Origin: Gymnorhina tibicen | Lineage: Eukaryota; Chordata; Aves; Passeriformes; Artamidae | Direction of reading: 5' to 3' | Assembly (NCBI GenBank): GCA_013399875.1 | Contig: VXAZ01005703.1 | Location: 372,001 to 436,000 of the forward strand | DNA length: 64,000 nt | In this document: positions 37,210 to 48,170 of the stretch, one piece after another | Numbering within the stretch: the first letter of the stretch is position 1 | How the letters are laid out: each line of letters begins with the position of its first letter | Notes under the pieces: model-generated | Database searches by the model: none | The model's input: only the letters and a program-made list of their open reading frames with translations | Told to the model about the DNA's origin: nothing | Made by a program: the position numbers and the translations under genes

Positions 37210-37215
37210 AGTAAT
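37210..37215. repeat. Right target-site duplication of the solo LTR
   Basis: AGTAAT directly follows the CA end of the LTR and matches the left copy without mismatch. Confidence 0.88.
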
Positions 37216-40200
37216 AGCTGTGTTTTCACTAGGTTAACTTTACTACTGAAAACCACTTTTTATCTCTGTAGTTAGATTAGGTCTTTCTGCCTTCCTTTAT
37301 ACATGTCTGTGTATCCATGTTACAAAACGTAAGATAAAATAGGGGTGTTTTATGAGTCCACTTTTTCAATGAAAATGGTATTAGACCTGTGCAAAGTAGC
37401 TGTAATATTTTATTCTTAAGTTTTGGTGTCAATAAGTGAGTATTGTCTGCTGAAGAAAAGTGTTGTATAAAAGTTTTACAGAAGAAACTTTTGAAGAATG
37501 TTTGACCTTCCAAACCTATATGTAGAGAGCATGGTTCCTACAGGGGAAAAACCCCAAGGCTACAATTTATTGAGTTCTAAATTACTTTTAATTTTTTTTT
37601 TTAATATTAGAGGTCTATTCTTTTTCATTGATGCTGCATTAACTTTGAATGCTACTTGATCAATCTTGCGATGTGGAAAGATCTTAATTTTCGATATGAC
37701 TGGTTTTGTGGGATGTGGTGTTTCCCACAGCAATTATGTGGCAGTTTTATTTCTGAGTCCTGCCTGTCAAGGGCTTCAGCCATGATTGTAAATTACAGGA
37801 ATTGTGCTATTAATAATTCTACAACAAGATATTGATCCTGGAATGGTCTGTCTTTTGTCAAGGTCCCTTTGTGGAGGCTGCTATTATTTAATTTGCAGAG
37901 GAATGTTGTAATGAAAATTGAGAAATGCATGCATTTCCACTGTCCCCATGGAACACTGAAAATCACTTGTGATGTGAAACATTGGCTGACACACAAAAAA
38001 AGCAGCAATGCAGAGCATTTGCACATGAGCTACTTTCACCTCACCTGCTTTAAGTTTTGTCTTATCCTTCTCTGTTTATAACATGAGTTATCTTCTGCTT
38101 TCTGTGTCATGATTTCAGCTGTCAGACAACCATTTCTACATCACTGGGGCTGCCATATTTCCAGTGAGCACACCTTGCTTAGTGTAAATACAGGGAATCT
38201 GGCACTTGAGGTGTTGAGCCACCTGCACATGTATTGGTAGGTGCCCGTTCAGCAAATCTGACACTACCAGGAAGTGTCTGACTTTTCCTGTGTGTGCTGT
38301 ATGATAGAGCTTATTAAAACTCTATTATGTGTTATTAAAAATACCTGGTTTTTTTCCAACTGGTTGGTGCATCCCAGCTGGAACTGTTGCGGAGAAGCTT
38401 GAATTGAGATTGCTGTTTGAATAGTAAGATATATAGATTTTAAGCAGCCAGCTGCAGAGAAATGTAACTTCTTTATATCATCAATCTGCAACAGCAATCA
38501 CTTGGGGAGGGAATCCTCGGGCATCTCTGCATTGGTGCTGCTATATGAGATGATAAAGGGGAGGGATAGACTGGGGCTAAGCACCTTTTCACCCAGCAAG
38601 GAACAGAATCCTCTGAGTATTTATCCTACACAATTTCTGCATTACCTAGTTCTTCAGGCATAACTGCATACTGGATGTCTGGTTTCCAGACTTAATATAA
38701 AATCTACCTGGAAAAAATGAAGATTTTCCTGTAAAAAGTTTGTGGTTTTTAATGTATGATCATCATTGCAGCTGCAGAGAATGCCAGGAAAGAAAGAATT
38801 CAGCCAAGTTCTCCAAGTCCAACAGGGAGTTTGTGATACCATGGGATAGAGAAAAAAAATTGACCTCTTGACTTTTACATTGAATTTGATCTGGAAGCTA
38901 TTGAAGAAATGGCATTGTGTATTCCCATACTTATCCTTGAATCACTTCTCTGACTGTAGCAGCACTTAAAGTAATTGGTCTACTTAAATTAAGCATGGAT
39001 TTTTGTCATTTCTGATAGTATTTATATTTAGTAATGCATCACAGTATATAACACCAAATGTAATTAAAGAAAGTCAATTTCACTTCAAATTATTACTTGT
39101 ACATTACTTTTAGTACTTTGATTTTTAAGGTATGTGAGTGTGTGTGCTAGTAGCAGCAGTAAGATTTCCCCCTCTCTAGCCCCCCCATAATTCCTAGCAA
39201 GGTGTGGGAGCATGGACAGAGGTTGTTCCCCATAAAAGCTATTAAATGCTTCCAGGACAATGCCTGATGTGATACACAAATGATCTTGCAGTTATGGTAC
39301 AGCCTTTATTCTCAATGTGTACTATTATAGCTTACCTGTAAGTTCAGTGGTAGCAAAAACCAGTCAGACATCTCTGGACCAAGGGTTTGGGCAGTTTCAG
39401 GCATCTGGTCTCACTCATAAGTTCAAGGCAAGTGCAAGAAATAATTCTGACCTTTCAAATAGTTTGAAAAATGTTTTGCAAAGAGGTGATGCAAGTTCTT
39501 TTGAAAAATTCAAAATCCTCTGGACTGACACTTTCAGAACAGAAGGTTTGCACTCTGTATTCAAAATAGCTATTTTAAAAATCACTTTATCTTAAAAGAC
39601 TTCAGAAGTCTCTGGGTGGGCGCTCATGAAAAACAGAAAGGAAAAGCTTTATTAGAATCAGTTTTCCACCAGTTTTTCAGCTTAGTCATCTGGTCAAAAG
39701 TGATTATTAATCTAGTCCTGAAAGCCCTCGTTGTTCATTCTTTACTGTCTTTTTCAACTCATTGTTTTATTTTAGTGGTCAGTCTTCAGGCTCAACTTTG
39801 CAGAAATTAGTGCCTATTGGTGATTCTGTTTTCACCCCCCTTTATATTCTGAAACAGAATAATACAGCACACACTGTCTAAAGAAAGGGCAGAGTTCAGC
39901 AGCCTGGAACCAGGGAGTGCAAATTAATTCATTTTGGACAGAGAGGTCTTTGGAAATTATAGATGTCATCTGCAGAAGGTCCTAAGTTCTTGGCTTTCTT
40001 TCCTTGACTGATGGTAGTTTGAATCTCTTGATTTTTTGACCCATGTTATGAAGCTAAACAGTTTGTTCAGGTGCGTGAAAAGGACGAGGAGAAATGTAAG
40101 GATGATTTGGTGTACTTGAGCAGGGAATTTGAGGAGCCCATTCCAGAAGAGAGTCTCTTTAGTTCACATTTGTTAGGGACTGAATTTTTATACATCCATT

Positions 40201-41524
40201 TAGAAATTGTTTGATAAAAGCATAGCTGGAAATTGAACAGAAAGAGGTAGAAGTTTGTCCTGGAGGATGTATGCGGGGCTTCAGGCAGTGACATCATTCT
40301 GAGAAAATATATTCAGATATCTCAATTTGCAGTGAGCTTTGAATAAGTTCCCAGTCCCTGTTGCCCTCCATGAAAGCAGGAGGGGAGAGGATTCGTCTAT
40401 GCGTATACAAATATACGCAAACATACACATATGGATAGATTTAGATATAAAAATAGATATAGATAGGCATTTGTGTATCCATGAGCCCGTATACAGAATC
40501 AAGGAAATGTATTTCCTCTGGTCCTTTTGTGCCTTTGCTCAGTCCCCTACTGCTTTCTGATGCCACTATGGGCAGGCCTTCTTTGGGTTCTTTACTGTTT
40601 GGAGACTGTTTCTCGTTTGTTTTACCCAGTTAAGACTTGATGTGGCTTCCCATCACTTCTTTCTGTTTTCCTTACTGAGACACAAATCCCGTTCCCTCTC
40701 CTTCTCACATTTCTTGTATTAAGATCCTGTGTTTTATTTTTCTTATGGCTAAACCTTTTTGTGGGTTTGCTGGCTTTCTTCAGCACCTTGTCCAAATTGG
40801 TTTTCATGTCTAGCTAGCTGTCCACAGCTGCACTGCATCCCCTCCCAGCCCCTCCCATGTGCAAAGGGGCAGAGTTTTGCTCTTCATTGAATTATGCTGT
40901 GCAGGCCTTTTATGCCTTCTGCATTTACCTTCTGATGTATTTAATGTTTGGATCTGGTGCTCTGGGAGTTATTTTAAGAGTTATTTCAATCATTTTAGAA
41001 GAAAATGCATTATTAGACTGTAAAAATTAAATAAAAAGCGGAGGAAAAAATGCTTCAAAGTTTGGATTTTTCAGAGTCAGAGCCCATTACCAATGTAATC
41101 TAAATGTCTGAGTTCTATTGGAGAGTGATTTAATATTCATCATCTTATTATAGCATTTGTTTAAGTGGAAATAATGCATTCTTTTTTGTGTACGAATTGA
41201 GTAAATAGGATTAGTCTCACTCTTGGGGAGTGTTGAGTCCTACAGAGATCCTTTTTAATACTGGATATTTTGTTTTAATGTCTCTTGGTTTAGTAACCAA
41301 GACTCAAATAGACTATTTCTTACAAAGCCATATGGGAGAATCATAGAGGGCTTCAAGAAACAGACAAAAATTGAGCTGGGACATCCCTTGCAATAATGTC
41401 ATTGATTATTCCCTGTGATGGGACAGCACTAAATGGAAACAGCTACTGTAACACTATTTGGAGACAGTAGTTGAGTTCATCAATTTGGAATGTCTTACAG
41501 CGTCAGGAACTATTGGCGGTCCCC
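37216..41524 (+). other. GRID1 intron 3, no gene recognised
   Basis: AT-rich intron between the solo LTR and the next CR1 copy. A T-run lies at about 37593-37602, and an imperfect ATAC/GATA-type simple sequence at 40401-40468. No protein-like open frame or RNA gene was recognised. Confidence 0.65.
40401..40468. repeat. Imperfect ATAC/GATA-type simple repeat
   Basis: A short stretch alternates TATACAAATATACGCAAAC-type units, then TAGATATAAAAATAGATATA. It is an interrupted dinucleotide/tetranucleotide microsatellite. Confidence 0.55.
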
Positions 41525-41955
41525 ACTTCATTAAATCATTTAGATTGGAAAAGATCTTTAAGATCATAAAATCCAAATACTAACCATGTCCCTAAGTGCC
41601 ATGTCTCCAGGTGTTTTAAATACCTTCAGGCATGGTGACACCACTAACTCCACTGCTTCCCTGGGCAGACTGTTCCAGGGCTTGATGACCCTTTCAGTGA
41701 AGAGGTTTTTCCCTATGTCAAATCTAAACCTCCCCTCATGCATCTTGAGGCCATTTCCCCTTGTCCTATCACTTGTTACCTGGTAGAAGAGATGGACCCC
41801 CACTTGGCTACAACCTCCTTTCTGGTATTTGTAGGGAGAGAGAAGGTCTCCCCTGAGCCTCCTTTTCTCCAGGCTAAACACTCACAGCACCCTCAGATGC
41901 TCCTCACAGGACTTGTGCTCCAGACTCTTCATGAGCTTTGTTGTCCTGTAATCAC
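41525..41955 (-). mobile_element. CR1 LINE, 3' end of ORF2, antisense to GRID1
   Basis: On the minus strand, 41881-41564 encodes an unbroken C-terminal CR1 ORF2 segment of about 105 residues. The order of blocks is [55 protein letters not shown] and MALRDMV. These are the hallmark blocks of avian CR1 between the reverse transcriptase and the 3' end. The + strand shows the matching complement, for example CCCTGGGCAGACTGTTCCAG and GAGCCTCCTTTTCTCCAGGC. The copy is 5'-truncated at about 41955, as usual for CR1. The 3' terminus near 41525 lacks a clear octamer tail. Confidence 0.9.
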
Positions 41956-44900
41956 TGCACGATGTCACTCAAAATCACCTGCTCCATGGCCTTCCCTGGC
42001 ACCTTCCCAGCATCCTACCTCATCCATCAGCAAGAATCAAACCTTTGGGTGGATAAATCTTCAGCTGTTGCATAGCACATGAGGAAGTGAATTAAGGATA
42101 GCGATTCAGTGCTGGTGTGTGTTACGGCTGGCTTGAACTTCATTTCCAAAGTCAGAGTGATTTCCTCTGCTCTGCCTCTGGCCACTGTTCGCTTATATCG
42201 ACAGCAAAGTGTCTTCCTAACAAAGCATCCATGGGGAGTCAGGAAAATAAAGAAACTGTGCCATGGAAGAATGGTTGTTATGTTTATACCAAAAGACCAA
42301 GTAATATCCGCTGCCTGAAGTACAAAATGCCTTCCTTGCATAACGGGCCATAACCCAGTGATCTCACTTGTCCTAATGCAGCTCCTCAGTAATTCTGAAA
42401 GCCATTTTGCTTTGGCCCACTTGAATTAATATTTGACATTGCCATTAACAGGAATTAAGACATATCTCATCTTCCAAAAGCCATATAATAATGTCAAGGG
42501 AACTTTGTTAAGAAAGGAATAATCCATTAACTAGAACCAACTTTTCTCTGTAATTACCTTTATCCTTCAAATGACAGCAACTTTAAAGGAAGGAAGTGTC
42601 ATTTATTTTTGTCATAGGAATAATAATCCCTCCTGCTGTGGAAGAATAATTAAAGGTCAAATTCTGGCATTGTATTCATGAGTCAGCACAGCCTGAGCAC
42701 CGACACCTAACTGGACACCCCACCAGGTTCTTGTGGTGCAATAGAAATCTTGACTGAAGGAACAGCAGTGTGCTTTAATTTTCAGTGAAGATTTTCCCTG
42801 TTGCTCTGCATTAAGGATGCTTTGTTATGATTCCCTTATGTATGGAAGCATATATGAGTGCATCAAATTATTTGAAAGTAGTTTGGACCACCCAAAGTGT
42901 ACTCTCCCTATTTAGCAAGGAGCATTTGGTGACACACAGCTGTGTAAAGTAGTTTCTGTGGGAGTCTTTGTGGTGCTGTGTATCTTTTATTCTCTCCCGT
43001 CTTGTGCAGCCACATAAGTCTGAACAAGCTGTAATTAAGTGAAACAATGTATTATGGTACTAAAATAGGAATAACAAGGGCAGCCTTGCAATGGAAGGGT
43101 GGGAGGCAAGGAAAGATGAACATTTTAAATGCTGGATTATTGGCCAGTTAGTGGGGTTGACTGAGTACTCATGACAGTTGTATTTTAGTTTTCTTTCTCT
43201 CAAATACTAAATAAAATTTCAAAAGAAAAAAAATTCCAAATTATGGTAGAAGAGCCTGCAACCCCAGAGACAAGTGAGCCTGGCAATTCAGCAAGCCTCA
43301 ATAACCTCATACTGGGTTCAGGGAGATATGATGTTGGTATAATGGCAGTGATGACACTAGGAGTTGGAAGTGCTTTTGGGGAAATCTGCCCATCCTCTTC
43401 CTGTTTGGATTCCTGTTAGTTAGCCAGTTCCCTTTGGATCTGGTTTAGACAGAAAATTAACAAATTAGGAGTAAGAGAAATCTTGAATGTTTCTTGGTTA
43501 TGCCAGAGAGCAGTAAGACGTTTAGGGTCTCTTCAGACAGATGCATCAGAAAGGTGTTTGATGGTTTATAATGTGCTGTGCTTGATAAAAAAACAACCAA
43601 CCACCTAGTAGACTTCAGTGGCAAGATAGAAAACTACAAAGTTAGCAGCGAGATTTGTCTGCTTCTCTTTGTGGATTTAGCTGTAGTAAAGATGATAGAA
43701 GGGCTTAATTTCATGAACTCAGCAACTCCATTGGACTTTATTTTGAAAAAGTCAACAGTGTAAAAATTAGCTAAAAGCTTCACTTTTGGGGGGAAGGAGA
43801 GAAGGCAGTTTGTTTCTAAGACTGAGACGTATTTTCTTGTTTGAGTTAAAGAACCTGGACTGAGTCAGTTTGAATAATAAAGATGAAAAATTTATTACTT
43901 TCTTTTTCTCAAATTATGCAAGAGCTGATCTACCACTAACTTGAAAAATGAGTGAAAAGTCTCCTTGAAATCCAGATACAAATGAATAATCACAGGAAGG
44001 GAATTGGAGAATTTATGGCAGCAAAACACTCAGATTCCTAAATTTCAGTCCTGCTGCAGGAAGGTCTGTTTGATGTGAGGAAACACCTCCGTGAGGCACT
44101 TTTAAGCAACAGAGCCTGGTACCATCCATGCCAGGAGGCCCACGAGGCAGTTTGTGCTCCTGTCCTGCAGAACACATCCGTGTACTGAGTGCTCTATCTC
44201 CAGACTGAGTAGAGGGACTGTAAAGGCTAAATATAACCTCAAACTGAAACACACCAAACTGTTTGCAGAATGGGCCGTCCACATGGATGCAAAGACTGAA
44301 TTGTTCAGTTTGTGTTGAGTTTTACTTGCTGGAAAAAGTACAGCATCTGTTATTACACTCTGTGTGTGAGGTCATCTGTCAGCCTGCCTGTGTTCTGAAT
44401 CACGCTGGTCTTGTTGACCAGTTGTAAGTCAATGTGTTGTGGCAGAGTCTTTGAGCCTTTTCGACATGTTTAGGAAAAAACAGGTGATCAAGGTAAGAGA
44501 GAGCTCCAAACTCCTGCTGTGCAAAAGGCTGCACTGTGAACTTGATTGCAGACTCTTAGACAGCAAAGAATCAACCCAGCAGCAGCAGGTGCTCGCTTAG
44601 GTTTGACATCGGGGTTTTCCAAAAGAAAAGGGTCTTACAGAATATCCAAGGGTACTAAAAGCTATAATCAGACATTGTTAAACATGAGGTAATCCAAACA
44701 TCAGACAAAGTCACAGGACTAGTGAGTGCTGCTGCTCAGGAAAGGGTTTGTTCCTAATGTTCCAGTGTTGTTTAATCCCTTTTGTGTGCTAATTAACCTT
44801 CTGTGTTTCATCTTCCTCAGCTGCTGTCAGGAAGATTCATTGTTATTCTTATATTGTATCATGGATTGGAATGGAGTAAACCATATCTAGAAGAGTTCTA

Positions 44901-46426
44901 AAAACCTGTGTCTACAGTAGTTATTGTGCTTGTTTAGGATCTACTAAAAATATTTTAATTTAATCATGGTTAATGTAGGTTCTAACTTTCTCTTGTTCAC
45001 ATTTTTAAATTCCTCTGAAGGTGGACTTTTCTTTTGCTTGGGACTTCATGAAATTTATTAATCACTTTGTAGTAAAACTAAAAAATTTGAGACCCTTCTG
45101 CTGCAGAGGGGCTGGCAGTGCCACGTGAGGGGAAAGGAACATCCTTACAAAACTAATAATCACCTCAGGCAGGGGGGAGTATTTGAGGAGCTCTGACCCT
45201 TTGCAGGAGAGAATTGCATTTTCATAGCAGGTTTACCCTTGCTGTCTAGCAAAACAATAGCTAATTAGATATTTGGTTTTTAATAATGATGAAAGTTAGT
45301 GTTAGACAATCAGGACAATCATTTGGGGATTCAGAATGATTGTTTAGAAACCAAAAAGCCTACTTGAATTTCCTCCTAGTTGTGGTCACTGCTGCTTTTC
45401 AAGTATTGCTTCAGCAGAAATCTGTAGAGACATGTTTCTTTGTCATGGATTTATTAGAAAATGAGGAGGTAAGAATACATATGGTTTTTTGCATGTAAGT
45501 GTGAGTGATTTTAGAGATATTTAGATCAACGTGCTCCTGAATGTTCTTATTTATGTTACCCATCTAATTAGAAAAAAAAATTGATAAAAAATATTGATTT
45601 GAGTATCCTCTTTAGCAGAACACTCTAGCCAAAATAAGCACCTAAATGGTTTTTTTTCATTAATAATGGTTTAAAGACTGGAAATTGGCAAGCGAAAGGA
45701 GACCTGGGGGGATATATGCAAATAGCTTTGTTTTCCCATATGTCTTGGGTGGGAGGATGGCTGCTTTCTATTTAGCTAATTCTTTATGTGTTAAAGAGAT
45801 GTGGCGTTAGGGGAAAAAATCTTTATTTTAAGGAACAGGAAAAACTCTGATAATGATCTGAAAAATGTACTTTGAGCATTTAATGTTTATTGCTGTTAAT
45901 TACTGTGGTAATTGTATAGAAGTGGTAATGTGTGATGTTAATTCCTAGTTTATTTATTTGAAACATGTTAATGCATCCACAGGCGAGTTTTTCATTAGAA
46001 AATCTTGTGTAGGATGTAGCCATGTTGTCAGACACCAGACTCTGCCCACAGCCTGTCTCATGGTGGGGTGTCTTCTACAGAACTTGACTTACTGATATGA
46101 AATATCATATGTTTAAAATAAAATTAAGCCAATATTGTCATTAAACTTAAAGACCACAGAAGCTGGCAAGATGCTTCATCTCTATGCTTTGAACTTCAAT
46201 TCCCAAGGAGAAGTATTTGGAGTTTCAGTGTCAGGGAGATGACCAATTTTCATTGGCTTTTAAAGCAATCTCAGTGCTTGGTCTACAGATTGTTTTCCCT
46301 TTGGAATATGTTTTTACCAAGACCTTTTAAAAAACGCGACAAGACTTAATTTTACTGAAATTTAAGGGAATTTTCCATATATCAGTTTAATCTGTCTGGA
46401 GACTGCAGGCCCTCATGGAGAAGGGT

Positions 46427-46532
46427 TTATAAATACTCCTTCCAACCACAATTGCAACATGTCCTCATCAGTCATAATAAGCCTGATCCCATGTGCCAAT
46501 CAGACTTTAATGCATCCTGTTCTTACCAATCA
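46427..46532 (-). promoter_or_regulatory. Promoter-like CCAAT, CCAAT, TATA arrangement
   Basis: Read on the minus strand, two TGATTGG boxes (complements of CCAATCA at 46526-46532 and 46496-46502, 30 bp apart) are followed about 60 bp later by TATTTATAA (46427-46436). Order, orientation and spacing resemble a core polymerase II promoter firing antisense to GRID1, or an old LTR promoter. There is no initiator, no coding frame and no transcript to support it. Confidence 0.25.
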
Positions 46533-48085
46533 GAGTAGTTTGCACTTGGCCTTCATCAGTCAGGTTTACACTCGTGGCCCATAACCCTCCGGTTACCACA
46601 CGGAGCATGCAAGCACTGTTTGCATCCCTCTGGCTTTTCCACAGCTTTTCTGTTCAAAATGTTCAGGTCGCAGGTTGTGTGTGTGGTTTAGATTTGTTTG
46701 CTTTTTTAAAAGCAGCAAACATTTATCACAAAGGAACTTAATGGCTGTGGTGAGGGTTGAGCTGAAGTCCTACCCCTAAAGTTTCTTATAAAAATGTCAA
46801 TAACAGGAGCCAACCTAAAATCTAGTTTTTCATACCTTTCATGTGAATCCTTTCAAAGAAAGGTGGTGTGCCCCACTTTGTCATCAGTTTTGAAAAGAAA
46901 CTCCAATTATTGCTTCATAACAGGAGTTGTATTTGTTAGCATTCCTGTTGGAGGAGGAACACACTTCCTTCTCTCGTTGACACCTTGACCCAAAGGGCTT
47001 AATTAGGCAAGAGTTTATTGAACCAATGGGGATTTTTTTCTGACCTACAAGCTTCAGGAAGGGCCACACTGTACTCGCAGGCAGTTTTGTTCTCCTTGTA
47101 TTAAGGGTGAGGAAGTTAGATCAGTATTTATTAAGTCTGAAGTGGCTTCTGTGTTCATTTGTGGTTCATCTGACAGCCATGCACTTTGCAGTTAGTGTTT
47201 CTATTTAAGGTACAGGCTTTGTCTCTCTCCTTGCTTCACACAGGAATGGGGAAATGGAACCATCCCTATTAGAGGTAATTGGTAAAAAGCCATAACTACT
47301 GCCACACTATGCAGTGAGGCTTATATCTCACTTTACTTGCTGAGGCTGCAAGTCAGAGCCTTCGAAATGATTTGCCTTTCTCCCTTAGTGGTCACACTCT
47401 GCTTCTGAGGCTTCGCTGGAATGCAAGTCGTGAGGACTGGGTTACAATTCTGTCCTTTGCTTGTGAGCTTTCCTTCATGATGTGAAAAGCTGTGGAGTTA
47501 CTTGGGCAGCATTAATTGGGGGCTAATCAGGAGCTGGTTGTCTTCCTTCCTCTGCAGTCTTCACACTTAGGGAGGTAGCAGCCGCCTGTGCAGTGGCACA
47601 GCAGCTAATAAAGCAGAGCCAGCTTTTTGGGAGAGCTCTGTTGATTTGGTGTCTCTGTCCTTACAGCTGCCCACCTGCGGCTGAGGCTGACTGGCGATGT
47701 AAGGGATAGGAGAAAAATGGGATAAACCCACACGTGCACAACACACATGAACATATGGGCTGAGACCATTTCAAGGGGGCATTTTTTGTGTTTGTATTCA
47801 TGTCCTCATGCTGACACCAAGTGTCATTGCTGATTGTACTATATATGTGTGTGATGTGTGTGTTCAAATGCGTATGCCTATGTGTAAATGAAGAGCAAAG
47901 ACAGTTCGTGTTTGTATTGATGAATGTCACTTACCTGGAACCTGAATTGGAAGCTGAACTTTAAATACAGAGATGCCATAAATACAAAAAAAAAAAACTG
48001 TAGGAATAAGATTTTGGTTTGGTACCATTTAGAGACATAAAAAAGGTGATTTTTCTAGGGAAAAAAAAAGTGCAAATTTCTTGAT

Positions 48086-48170
48086 GTGTTTGTTTGTGTG
48101 GTTGTTTTTTGGGGTTTTTTTTTTGGTTTTTGTTTTGTTTCATTTGGGTTTGGTTTCTTTTTTTTTTTTT
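48086..48170. repeat. T/G-rich low-complexity run
   Basis: Interrupted T runs with G and GGGG interruptions, ending in T14 or so before GCAAATC. A+11 and A+9 runs lie nearby at about 47988-47998 and 48060-48069. It reads as simple sequence and not as a LINE or SINE tail that I can name. Confidence 0.7.
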
